From contig OY723301.1 of NCBI GenBank assembly GCA_963210315.1, positions 1,798,001 to 1,862,000 of the forward strand: DNA of 64,000 nucleotides. Reading direction: 5' to 3'. A program made the translations under genes and the position numbers. How positions within the stretch are numbered: the stretch's first letter is position 1; every line of letters starts with the position of its first letter. Shown piece by piece: positions 1-11,200 of this stretch. Under the pieces are notes generated by a model. The model saw only the letters and a program-made list of their open reading frames with translations, was not told the DNA's origin and did not search any database. Origin of the DNA: Rhynchopus euleeides. Taxonomy: Eukaryota; Euglenozoa; Diplonemea; Diplonemida; Diplonemidae.

Positions 1-365
1 ACCCCACCACAGTGGCCACACACACAGACCAACGTGACCCCCAGCATACAGAGAGCAGGTTCCATGGAGGTCCTTCTGACAGGGAAGCCGTGATAAGGCC
101 CCATTCGGGGGTGTGAATTCCATGTGGTGGGCCCTCCTCGCATCCGCTCATCATGTGGGTGTGATTCCGGAGTCGTGTGTTCGGTTGCATTCCTGTCGGC
201 CACCTCGGCGGCCCACATTTTCGGGTGAAAACCCGGTTTTTGGCAGAGTCGGAGGTGTTCCGGGGGTGGTAGGGCCCCAAAACGGGAGCAAAATGCACCA
301 ATATTTTTGCCCAGAAAAAAATTGTGAGAAACGGCTGGAAAAATCACAGCTTGCCACCCTCTAGA
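1..365 (+). repeat. Dispersed repeat copy A, related to the 3' end of the giant intron
   Basis: By eye this stretch aligns with 832-1165 at roughly 70-75 percent. Shared landmarks are the CCCCAGCATA/CCCCAGCCGA region, GCAGGTTCCATGGA, GAAGCCGTGA, CCGGAGTCGTGTGTT-like and AAAACGGGA. Its distal half also aligns with 44090-44229, the 3' end of the intron: CATTTT, a run of T, GCAGAG-TCGGAGGTG and ACGGGAG. It ends in CTTGCCACCCTCT, close to the intron terminus CTTGCCAGGCCCT. I read it as a solo or truncated 3' end of the same element family. No coding sequence is convincing here. Confidence 0.6.
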
Positions 366-831
366 GACTCCGAGTCACTGAAAGGTCTCCCGACCCTCAA
401 CTACACCATTATGTGACCATAGAATATGGTCTTCCTGCGGTGGTGGTGGGGGGGGGTGGGGTTGGGTGTGTGGGCCTGTTTGGCATTCCCTGTCCCCAAG
501 CAGAGGGGCTGTACGTACCCAGGGTGCACTTCCGTGTACATGGCTCTGCAAACCAACCGAGTAGTGAGGGGCGCGAAGGCCACTCGACACGCGGGGAGAA
601 GGGGTGGGTGTGATTTTTTTTCCAGCCGATACTCACTCAGAGTGGCGCCAGCGAGAAAAGCAAATCATCTGTGAGGAAGACTTGAGAAAAGGCTGGTGTG
701 ACTGTAAGCGAACGGCCTGCAGGACTCCTCCCCTCGCCCCTCCGCCAATACACCTGCATGCCCTCGGCCCCGTTGCATTCTCCCACCCTCAGCCGTGAGC
801 TTCTGAATTCCGCACTGCATTGCCAGCCACA
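366..831. other. No gene seen
   Basis: Short open frames exist on both strands but they lack any recognisable domain. They carry G and C homopolymers and look random. Confidence 0.6.
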
Positions 832-1165
832 CCACCCCAGTGGTCACACACTCCACTGTGACCCCAGCCGACAGACAACAGCAGGTTCCATGGACGTCTT
901 TCTGCTGAGGAAGCCGTGACACGCCCCACTGCGCCCCGTGAATGGGGTGTGAACTCCAGGTGGGTGGACCCTTCTCGCAGGTGCTCATCATATGTGTGTG
1001 TTTCCGGAGTTGTGTGTTGGGTTGCATCTCCGATTTTGGCTGACTTAGAAGTGTTCCGGGGCTGAAGGGCCCTAAAACGGGATCAAAATGACCTATATAA
1101 TTTTGTCCACGAAACCCAGTCCAGGTGCCTGGTGAGAAAAACGCAGCTTGCCCCTCTCTAACCCT
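832..1165 (+). repeat. Dispersed repeat copy B, related to copy A and to the intron 3' end
   Basis: This is a second diverged copy of the repeat at 1-365 in the same orientation. It ends in GCTTGCCCCTCTCTA, again similar to the intron terminus CTTGCCAGGCCCTA. Just upstream, GAATTCCGCACTGCATTGCC (about 804-823) matches GAATTCCGCATTGCCAGTGG at about 43658. The link to the intron end is therefore seen on two separate segments. Confidence 0.6.
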
Positions 1166-3270
1166 ACCCCCACCCCACTTCCTGCCATGCCATGCCTGCA
1201 AGAATGTGGGTGCAAACAGGCCACTTCGCTCAGGCACACACCACACGCAGTGTGGGTGCCTCGGCCGCCTGCTTCGGGGTCTGGTGTTGCGAAAGAACAG
1301 AGATGACAGTCTCCCCTGTGTGCTATGGGAGACTCGCGGCAAGCCGAAAGTTGAAGGAACCGGGGGCGAGGGGGCGGGGGCCGAAGGTCCCGAAGCAAAC
1401 CTGCTTGCGGGGAGGGGGTGCCTGCGGGTGTTGATATTCAACCGTCGCTGACCACGCCCCCGCCCCCCTAACTGACCCGCGAGTGAAGGAGATCGACGTT
1501 GTGATTTCTTTCGACTTCTGCTTCACTACCCTACCTGACCCACGCCACGATGCGATAGTATGCTTGCTGGTTGTAGACTCGCTGAAGAGTAGGTGGTGCG
1601 TTGCGTACTACTTCGTGGCAGTGTCCACTCGTGTGCTTCTCTTCCAGGGACAGGTCAATGATAGAGCCCTGTGCGGTGCCGTCTCTCCCCTGCAATGCAG
1701 GGGGGGGAGGGGTTGCCGCGCTTTTACACGGGGAGACACCTTCTCCCGTAGCAGTCAAAATGAGTTATCTTTGTCTCATACAAAACCACAGGAAGGAATT
1801 CACCAACAAAAAAATCACCAACGCACCCGGTTTTGGCACTCCCACGAATGCCAAACCTGCAAACCAAGTGTTTTTTTCCCATTCAAGGGCCTTTTCTTCG
1901 ACCGGCCCTCCCAGCCCAGTCACGCCGTGGTTCTGCTGGCACCCGCGCCCGCCCCACGGTTTGCCCCTCATTACTCTCTCTTTATGGCTTCTCCCCAACC
2001 CCTTCCTTGTTGATCAACTCACCTGATTCCCATCCACACCGACCCACACCCAGACACCACCAGTGTGCCCCCATTGAGGAATGAAATGCCACCGCGTGGC
2101 CCAGGCGAAGAACTTGGAACAGCAGCTCCCCCCGCTTAGTGTGATATCCACTGTTGTGCCGCACCTGCGCCTTCTCTGAGCAGGGTAGGTGTGTCCTCAA
2201 AAGGAATATTGCGGGTCTCCTCTGAAAGTGGCTGCAGTTTTGGGGCATATGTTGTTGGCGAACACCCTTCAGAGAAGGAGAAGCCCGTTCCGACCGACAA
2301 AACAAAATATCTGCCCAACCCGCTGCACTTGAGACACCTATCGGTGTAGGGCTTGTGTTCCCATTTTCCCTTCTGCACTACTGCTACTACCATTTGCCTT
2401 GCTTCTTTCTACATTGCCTTCTCCACTCACTTACACGCAACCCGTCTCGGCGAGGAAACGAGCTCGCTCACCCGTGCATTGTGCGATGTTGTAGTTAATT
2501 TAACAAACCATCAGGGCTGCCATCTGCAGTCGGATGGCAATGCATGTTGTGTGCTGCTTGTTACACGCCAAAGGCAGGGCTGCTTCTCGCATCTCTCTGT
2601 TTCTCTCTCTCTCTCTCTCCCCTCGGAATTTAGCAACAACCAGCGTTGCCAAGAGGGCCTTCGCTTCTCAGAAAGTGTCCGCAATATCCAGCGTGTTGCC
2701 CTCCAACAAATGTGAAATGCGATGCACCAAGATACATCCCCATCGCCCGGGCTGCCACAGCTGATCTCCTGGTTATAGGTTTCTCTCTGAAGCATGGCTT
2801 GGCGTGGCCACTGGCGTGCTGATCACCCTGAAGCTCCAGGTGACACGCCAACGAGGTCAAGCTGTGGGATGGACTGCGTTCTCGTTGGAGTTTCGGACTT
2901 CGAGTCCGGCGTTCTCCCTGCCAGGCCTAGCCATGTTGTCGTTCCATTCTCCTCCTCTCCGCCGTTAGGCCGTATCTTTCAGCTGTCTGAAGCTTCTGCT
3001 GTTCCCACGCTTTCCCGATTTGGCGTTACACTTGGTTGGACACCCGTTGCCTCGTTCAGACTCTCGTCCTTTTCTTTGCATATCCCACCATAACAAAAGC
3101 CACAGTGAGGCGAAACCGTGTGCAGGCCCAGCCCCCTCCCACCACCACCGCAATCGACTGTGGCATGCCTCTGTAGTGCTGGGGTGTGTCGTGGCATGGG
3201 GAGGCCAGTGTCCCACAGCTGCACCGTCCTGCACAGGTGATAACCGTACACTATTCTGGAGGGCAGCATC
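1166..3270. other. Non-coding upstream region of the CAP gene
   Basis: No protein-coding gene is supported. A CT dinucleotide run sits at about 2597-2620. Immediately before the start codon at 3271 there are AG dinucleotides that could act as acceptors for trans-splicing (GCACAG near 3237 and GGGCAG just before the ATG). A strong pyrimidine tract is absent, so this is only a possibility. Confidence 0.5.
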
Positions 3271-4489
3271 ATGCGTGTTGTGTCGGCCTGTCTTGCGATG
3301 GCGGTGTTGGCGGTGGCTCAGGAAAACTGCGACTCCGACTTGGGGTGGTGCACAGGTGGCAGGCGGGCCTGTACCGACATGCTGGGGAGCAGCAGGTGTA
3401 CAGCGTTCCTTCGTGCAGGTTACAGCTGCTACGAGCTGGTAAACACCTACCGGGCCTGCAGCGAATGCACGTGCAGCTCTGAGTTCTGGGATGGCATGCC
3501 CGACCCTACACCACCGACAGGGACGTGCACCGGCAGTGCTGACGGGACGTGCCGGGACCTGCCGACTGAAGCACAGGTGGCGGAGATCCTGGCACGGCAC
3601 AACGAGTACCGGTCACACCACGGGGCGTGCCCGCTGACTTGGAGTGCAGAGATTGCTGCGTGGACACAGGGCAGCCAGGGCTTCATCACGACGTGCAGCT
3701 CAGGGTCGATGACGCACAATGTAGAAGGGCCTTACGGGGAGAACATCTACGTGACGTTCAGCAGCGGGGAGCGCAACATGTACGGGCTGGACATGGGCGA
3801 GGGTGTGCACGCGTGGTACTGTGGGGAGGAGGGGTGCTACGACTACGCCAACGGTGGGTTCGCGTCGGCCACAGGGCACATGACACAGGTGGTGTGGAAG
3901 GACTCCACCCAGATCGGGTGCTCCATCTGCACGAAGGACTCCGGTGTGTTCCTGATGTGCAACTACGCCGCACCCGGTAACTACCTCGGGCGCTTCGACA
4001 CGAACGTGTTGCCCCCAAACACCGAGCCGGTGTGTGCAGGCACCACTACCGCACCGACACCTGTCCCGACTGACGCACCGACGCCTGTGCCCACTCCGGT
4101 GCCGACGCCGATTCCGACTGATGCACCGACACCCGTTCCGACACCTGTGCCCACGCCCGTCCCGACACCAGTTCCAACACCTGTCCCAACCGACGCACCG
4201 ACGCCTGTGCCCACTCCGGTGCCGACGCCGATGCCGACTGACGCACCGACACCCGTTCCGACACCTGTACCCACAGACGCACCGACGCCTGTGCCCACGC
4301 CCGTCCCGACACCTGTCCCTACTGACGCACCGACCCCTGTGCCCACTCCGTTGCCGACGCCGATGCCGACACCTGCCCCGACTGATGCACCGACACCCGT
4401 TCCGACACCTGTGCCCACAGACGCACCGACGCCTGTGCCGACTCCGGTGCCGACACCAGTTCCGACTGACGCACCAACACCCGTGCCTA
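3271..4489 (+). CDS. Secreted CAP/SCP-domain protein with Pro/Thr stalk, exon 1 of 2
   Basis: The ATG at 3271 starts a hydrophobic signal peptide (residues 1-16, likely cleaved after AVA). A short cysteine-rich segment follows (about 20-68). A CAP (SCP/PR-1/Ag5) domain lies at about 95-245. The CAP1 signature is seen as GHMTQVVWKDS (202-212) and CAP2 as FLMCNYAAPGNYLG (227-240). The conserved acidic/His set is visible at His110, Glu157 and His203. From residue 259 the protein is a [13 protein letters not shown] stalk. CAP proteins are usually secreted or surface proteins with lipid- or ligand-binding roles; the role here is unknown. The stalk stops abruptly at 4489 at an inverted-repeat terminus and resumes in frame at 44230. 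Joined, the protein is 745 residues. Without splicing, translation would add 41 unrelated residues and stop at 4614. The CDS is well supported; the join is an inference. Confidence 0.85.
4054..4488 (+). repeat. Coding minisatellite for the PTPVPTDAP stalk (exon 1 part)
   Basis: Units of 12-18 bases encode PTPVP, PTDAP and PTPMP variants. Third positions vary while the amino acids are kept, which suggests selection on the protein. Such stalks often hold a surface domain away from the cell and may be glycosylated on Thr; that part is inference. The same repeat continues at 44230-44700. Confidence 0.85.
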
Positions 4490-4501
4490 GGGCCTGGCAA
4501 G
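4488..4501 (+). repeat. 5' terminal inverted repeat of the intron/element
   Basis: TAGGGCCTGGCAAG is the exact reverse complement of 44216-44229. Related termini begin at 28849 (AGGGTATGGCAAG) and near 29234 (AGGGGCCCAAGC), which marks this as the conserved 5' end of an element family. Confidence 0.85.
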
Positions 4502-5147
4502 CTACCCCGGGGAGACCGTGGATAAAATTATTTCCGGCTGAAATTTCGCATTGTCTAAAACACTACCCCACCAAAAATCACTCTACGGAATCCGTTAGAG
4601 CTAGCAGGAGCTAGCAGAAATTAAATGCTGCCCGTTTGTTAAATTTAGAATCATAAAAACTGTCAAAAACCGGTGCCTCTGCGACTTGGTCAAAATCACG
4701 AAAAAAAGTCGAATTTTTTTCTCGAATTTTCGCCCAAAACACCATTTTTCCGCCCCCAGACACACCCACACCCAGAAAAAAATGGGTTTTGGGCGACTTT
4801 TTGGGGTGCAAAATTTTCACTTTTTTGGGTGAAAAATGGCCTGGGGGGGCCTCTGGGCCTATTTTGGGGGGTTTTCGAAGGGTTTTGGGACCCTCCAGAC
4901 ACCACAACAGCACTGTCTGGAGGGGTTACTGCATGTTAAACCCCATTCTCTGCTCCCAAGGCAGGGCAGCTCCTGGTGAGTAGGTGGTACCTGGCACGTC
5001 CTTGACGTGTGGTGCTCCTCTCATCAGCAGCTGAGTGGTGAGGGGCATGCCTCCATTTAACATATTATTAAGAGTGTTGGAGTGCACGCCTCCTGAAGGT
5101 GTGGTGTTGGGCAGGACGAAAAGCCGACGGCGAGATACTCCTGTGCG
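4489..5147 (+). mobile_element. Element 5' region (leader), copy A
   Basis: It aligns through most of its length with 29234-29899. Shared landmarks include TTTCGCATTGTCTAAA, CACTACCCCACCAAAAATCA, TGCTGCCCGTTTGTTAAATT, CGCCCAAAAC, ACACCCACACCCAGAAAAA and GAAAAATGGCCTGGGG. The distal 280 bp (4868-5147) are also shared with 36029-36302. They include GGGGTTACTGCATGTTAAAC and CCTGGCACGTCCTTGACGTG and end at GATACTCCTG. No protein is encoded. The 120-bp satellite follows within about 100 bp. Confidence 0.8.
4891..4924 (+). repeat. Conserved hairpin in leader copy A
   Basis: CCCTCCAGACA and TGTCTGGAGGG form an 11-bp perfect stem. The same stem is kept at 29650-29685 (10 bp) and 36049-36082 (11 bp), while the loop sequence differs between copies. 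That pattern suggests a selected DNA or RNA structure. Confidence 0.75.
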
Positions 5148-5239
5148 AACATGTGGCTGCTGTGAGTCGAAATTCTCGACGTCTGATAGCTGTTTGCTTT
5201 TTGGGTGCTGAGCGACATCTGTGAGCTGTGAGCGACCAA

Positions 5240-8200
5240 TGCAAATGGGTCGGAAAGGGTGATCCTGTGCCTGGAATACCTGGGGGCTGCTCAGGAAGTG
5301 CGGGGGCTGCGCAGCGGATTCTATTGGTCTCCGGCATGCTGATCGGGTGTCCGGCAGGGTGCAAATGGGTCGGAATGGGTCGTCCTGTGCCTCGAATACC
5401 TGGGGGCTGCTCAGGAAGTGTGGGGGCTGCTCAGCGGATTCTATTGGTCTCCGGCATGCTGATCGGGTGTCCGGCAGGGTGCAAATGGGTCAGAATGGGT
5501 CGTCCTGTGTCTGGAGTACCTGGGGGCTGCTCAGGAAAGTTGGGGGCTGCTCAGCGGATTCTATTGGTCTCCGGCATGCTGATCGGGTATCCGGCAGGGT
5601 GCAAATGGGTCGGAATGGGTCGTCCTGTGCCTGGAGTACCTGGGGGCTGCTCAGGAAGTGTGGGGGCTGCTCAGCGGATTCTATTGGTCTCCGGCATGCT
5701 GATCGGGTGTCCGGCAGGGTGCAAATGGGTCGGAATGGGTCGTCCTGTGCCTGGAATATCTGGGGGCTGCTCAGGAAGTGTGGGGGCTGCTCAGCGGATT
5801 CTATTGGTCTCCGGCATGCTGATCGGGTGTCCGGCAGGGTGCAAATGGGTCGGAATGGGTCGTCCTGTGCCTGGAATATCTGGGGGCTGCTCAGGAAGTG
5901 TGGGGGCTGCTCAGCGGATTCTATTGGTCTCCGGCATGCTGATCGGGTATCCGGCAGGGTGCAAAAGGGTCGGAATGGGTCGTCCTGTGCCTGGAATATC
6001 TGGGGGCTGCTCAGGAAGTGTGGGGGCTGCTCAGCGGATTCTATTGGTCTCCGGCATGCTGATCGGGTGTCCGGCAGGGTGCAAATGGGTCGGAATGGGT
6101 CGTCCTGTGCCTGGAATATCTGGGGGCTGCTCAGGAAGTGTGGGGGCTGCTCAGCGGATTCTATTGGTCTCCGGCATGCTGATCGGGTATCCGGCAGGGT
6201 GGAAATGGGTCAGAATGGGTCGTCCTGTGTCTGGAGTACCTGGGGGCTGCTCAGGAAGTGTGGGGGCTGCGCAGCGGATTCTATTGGTCTCCGGCATGCT
6301 GATCGGGTGTCCGGCAGGGTGCAAATGGGTCGGAATGGGTCGTCCTGTGCCTGGAATACCTGGGGGCTGCTCAGGAAGTGTGGGGGCTGCGCAGCGGATT
6401 CTATTGGTCTCCGGCATGCTGATCGGGTGTCCGGCAGGGTGCAAATGGGTCGGAATGGGTCGTCCTGTGCCTGGAGTACCTGGGGGCTGCTCAGGAAGTG
6501 TGGGGGCTGCTCAGCGGATTCTATTGGTCTCCGGCATGCTGATCGGGTATCCGGCAGGGTGGAAATGGGTCAGAATGGGTCGTCCTGTGTCTGGAGTACC
6601 TGGGGGCTGCTCAGGAAGTGTGGGGGCTGCGCAGCGGATTCTATTGGTCTCCGGCATGCTGATCGGGTGTCCGGCAGGGTGCAAATGGGTCGGAATGGGT
6701 CGTCCTGTGCCTGGAATATCTGGGGGCTGCTCAGGAAGTGTGGGGGCTGCTCAGCGGATTCTATTGGTCTCCGGCATGCTGATCGGGTATCCGGCAGGGT
6801 GGAAATGGGTCAGAATGGGTCGTCCTGTGTCTGGAGTACCTGGGGGCTGCTCAGGAAGTGTGGGGGCTGCTCAGCGGATTCTATTGGTCTCCGGCATGCT
6901 GATCGGGTATCCGGCAGGGTGGAAATGGGTCAGAATGGGTCGTCCTGTGTCTGGAGTACCTGGGGGCTGCTCAGGAAGTGTGGGGGCTGCGCAGCGGATT
7001 CTATTGGTCTCCGGCATGCTGATCGGGTGTCCGGCAGGGTGCAAATGGGTCGGAATGGGTCGTCCTGTGCCTGGAATACCTGGGGGCTGCTCAGGAAGTG
7101 TGGGGACTGCGCAGCGGATTCTATTGGTCTCCGGCATGCTGATCGGGTGTCCGGCAGGGTGCAAATGGGTCGGAATGGGTCGTCCTGTGCCTGGAGTACC
7201 TGGGGGCTGCTCAGGAAGTGTGGGGGCTGCTCAGCGGATTCTATTGGTCTCCGGCATGCTGATCGGGTGTCCGGCAGGGTGCAAATGGGTCGGAATGGGT
7301 CGTCCTGTGCCTGGAATATCTGGGGGCTGCTCAGGAAGTGTGGGGGCTGCTCAGCGGATTCTATTGGTCTCCGGCATGCTGATCGGGTATCCGGCAGGGT
7401 GGAAATGGGTCAGAATGGGTCGTCCTGTGTCTGGAGTACCTGGGGGCTGCTCAGGAAGTGTGGGGGCTGCGCAGCGGATTCTATTGGTCTCCGGCATGCT
7501 GATCGGGTGTCCGGCAGGGTGCAAATGGGTCGGAATGGGTTGTCCTGTGCCTGGAGTACCTGGGGGCTGCTCAGGAAGTGTGGGGGCTGCTCAGCGGATT
7601 CTATTGGTCTCCGGCATGCTGATCGGGTATCCGGCAGGGTGGAAATGGGTCGGAATGGGTCGTCCTGTGCCTGGAATACCTGGGGGCTGCTCAGGAAGTG
7701 TGGGGGCTGCTCAGCGGATTCTATTGGTCTCCGGCATGCTGATCGGGTATCCGGCAGGGTGCAAATGGGTCGGAATGGGTCGTCCTGTGTCTGGAGTACC
7801 TGGGGGCTGCTCAGGAAGTGTGGGGGCTGCGCAGCGGATTCTATTGGTCTCCGGCATGCTGATCGGGTGTCCGGCAGGGTGCAAATGGGTCGGAATGGGT
7901 CGTCCTGTGCCTGGAATACCTGGGGGCTGCTCAGGAAGTGTGGGGGCTGCGCAGCGGATTCTATTGGTCTCCGGCATGCTGATCGGGTGTCCGGCAGGGT
8001 GCAAATGGGTCGGAATGGGTCGTCCGGTGCCTGGAATATCTGGGGGCTGCTCAGCGGATTCTATTGGTCTCCGGCATGCTGATCGGGTGTCCGGCAGGGT
8101 GCAAATGGGTCGGAATGGGTCGTCCTGTGTCTGGAGTACCTGGGGGCTGCTCAGGAAGTGTGGGGGCTGCGCAGCGGATTCTATTGGTCTCCGGCATGCT

Positions 8201-11200
8201 GATCGGGTGTCCGGCAGGGTGCAAATGGGTCGGAATGGGTCGTCCTGTGCCTGGAGTACCTGGGGGCTGCTCAGGAAGTGTGGGGGCTGCGCAGCGGATT
8301 CTTTTGGTCTCCGGCATGCTGATCGGGTGTCCGGCAGGGTGCAAATGGGTCGGAATGGGTCGTCCTGTGCCTGGAATACCTGGGGGCTGCTCAGGAAGTG
8401 TGGGGGCTGCGCAGCGGATTCTATTGGTCTCCGGCATGCTGATCGGGTGTCCGGCAGGGTGCAAATGGGTCGGAATGGGTCGTCCTGTGCCTGGAATATC
8501 TGGGGGCTGCTCAGCGGATTCTATTGGTCTCCGGCATGCTGATCGGGTGTCCGGCAGGGTGCAAATGGGTCGGAATGGGTCGTCCTGTGTCTGGAGTACC
8601 TGGGGGCTGCTCAGGAAGTGTGGGGGCTGCGCAGCGGATTCTATTGGTCTCCGGCATGCTGATCGGGTGTCCGGCAGGGTGCAAATGGGTCGGAATGGGT
8701 CGTCCTGTGCCTGGAGTACCTGGGGGCTGCTCAGGAAGTGTGGGGGCTGCGCAGCGGATTCTTTTGGTCTCCGGCATGCTGATCGGGTGTCCGGCAGGGT
8801 GCAAATGGGTCGGAATGGGTCGTCCTGTGCCTGGAATACCTGGGGGCTGCTCAGGAAGTGTGGGGGCTGCGCAGCGGATTCTATTGGTCTCCGGCATGCT
8901 GATCGGGTGTCCGGCAGGGTGCAAATGGGTCGGAATGGGTCGTCCTGTGCCTGGAATATCTGGGGGCTGCTCAGCGGATTCTATTGGTCTCCGGCATGCT
9001 GATCGGGTGTCCGGCAGGGTGCAAATGGGTCGGAATGGGTCGTCCTGTGTCTGGAGTACCTGGGGGCTGCTCAGGAAGTGTGGGGGCTGCGCAGCGGATT
9101 CTATTGGTCTCCGGCATGCTGATCGGGTGTCCGGCAGGGTGCAAATGGGTCGGAATGGGTCGTCCTGTGCCTGGAGTACCTGGGGGCTGCTCAGGAAGTG
9201 TGGGGGCTGCGCAGCGGATTCTATTGGTCTCCGGCATGCTGATCGGGTGTCCGGCAGGGTGCAAATGGGTCGGAATGGGTCGTCCTGTGCCTGGAATACC
9301 TGGGGGCTGCTCAGGAAGTGTGGGGGCTGCGCAGCGGATTCTATTGGTCTCCGGCATGCTGATCGGGTGTCCGGCAGGGTGCAAATGGGTCGGAATGGGT
9401 CGTCCTGTGCCTGGAATATCTGGGGGCTGCTCAGCGGATTCTATTGGTCTCCGGCATGCTGATCGGGTGTCCGGCAGGGTGCAAATGGGTCGGAATGGGT
9501 CGTCCTGTGCCTGGAGTACCTGGGGGCTGCTCAGGAAGTGTGGGGGCTGCTCAGCGGATTCTATTGGTCTCCGGCATGCTGATCGGGTATCCGGCAGGGT
9601 GGAAATGGGTCAGAATGGGTCGTCCTGTGTCTGGAGTACCTGGGGGCTGCTCAGGAAGTGTGGGGGCTGCGCAGCGGATTCTATTGGTCTCCGGCATGCT
9701 GATCGGGTGTCCGGCAGGGTGCAAATGGGTCGGAATGGGTCGTCCTGTGCCTGGAATATCTGGGGGCTGCTCAGGAAGTGTGGGGGCTGCTCAGCGGATT
9801 CTATTGGTCTCCGGCATGCTGATCGGGTGTCCGGCAGGGTGCAAATGGGTCGGAATGGGTCGTCCTGTGCCTGGAATATCTGGGGGCTGCTCAGGAAGTG
9901 TGGGGGCTGCTCAGCGGATTCTATTGGTCTCCGGCATGCTGATCGGGTATCCGGCAGGGTGCAAAAGGGTCGGAATGGGTCGTCCTGTGCCTGGAATATC
10001 TGGGGGCTGCTCAGGAAGTGTGGGGGCTGCTCAGCGGATTCTATTGGTCTCCGGCATGCTGATCGGGTGTCCGGCAGGGTGCAAATGGGTCGGAATGGGT
10101 CGTCCTGTGCCTGGAATATCTGGGGGCTGCTCAGGAAGTGTGGGGGCTGCTCAGCGGATTCTATTGGTCTCCGGCATGCTGATCGGGTATCCGGCAGGGT
10201 GGAAATGGGTCAGAATGGGTCGTCCTGTGTCTGGAGTACCTGGGGGCTGCTCAGGAAGTGTGGGGGCTGCGCAGCGGATTCTATTGGTCTCCGGCATGCT
10301 GATCGGGTGTCCGGCAGGGTGCAAATGGGTCGGAATGGGTCGTCCTGTGCCTGGAATACCTGGGGGCTGCTCAGGAAGTGTGGGGGCTGCGCAGCGGATT
10401 CTATTGGTCTCCGGCATGCTGATCGGGTGTCCGGCAGGGTGCAAATGGGTCGGAATGGGTCGTCCTGTGCCTGGAGTACCTGGGGGCTGCTCAGGAAGTG
10501 TGGGGGCTGCTCAGCGGATTCTATTGGTCTCCGGCATGCTGATCGGGTATCCGGCAGGGTGGAAATGGGTCAGAATGGGTCGTCCTGTGTCTGGAGTACC
10601 TGGGGGCTGCTCAGGAAGTGTGGGGGCTGCGCAGCGGATTCTATTGGTCTCCGGCATGCTGATCGGGTGTCCGGCAGGGTGCAAATGGGTCGGAATGGGT
10701 CGTCCTGTGCCTGGAATATCTGGGGGCTGCTCAGGAAGTGTGGGGGCTGCTCAGCGGATTCTATTGGTCTCCGGCATGCTGATCGGGTATCCGGCAGGGT
10801 GGAAATGGGTCAGAATGGGTCGTCCTGTGTCTGGAGTACCTGGGGGCTGCTCAGGAAGTGTGGGGGCTGCTCAGCGGATTCTATTGGTCTCCGGCATGCT
10901 GATCGGGTATCCGGCAGGGTGGAAATGGGTCAGAATGGGTCGTCCTGTGTCTGGAGTACCTGGGGGCTGCTCAGGAAGTGTGGGGGCTGCGCAGCGGATT
11001 CTATTGGTCTCCGGCATGCTGATCGGGTGTCCGGCAGGGTGCAAATGGGTCGGAATGGGTCGTCCTGTGCCTGGAATACCTGGGGGCTGCTCAGGAAGTG
11101 TGGGGACTGCGCAGCGGATTCTATTGGTCTCCGGCATGCTGATCGGGTGTCCGGCAGGGTGCAAATGGGTCGGAATGGGTCGTCCTGTGCCTGGAGTACC

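Noticed and set aside
2895..2920. tRNA-like T-arm (CGGACTTCGAGTCCG)
   Set aside because: The loop is only 5 nt if the stem forms, and I find no matching acceptor, D or anticodon arms around it.
3700..4500. Minus-strand frame rich in Arg, Cys and Gly repeats
   Set aside because: It is the complement of the PTP-coding minisatellite and of the CAP domain.
5228..8542. Very long open frames (over 1,000 codons) through the 120-bp satellite, and one of about 2,100 codons at 22894-29205
   Set aside because: The unit is 120 bp with no stop in two forward frames, so any low-divergence array stays open. The frame switches at each 100-bp unit, and one stop-type change (TAAGG at about 21471) is tolerated. 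Variation is not biased to silent positions.
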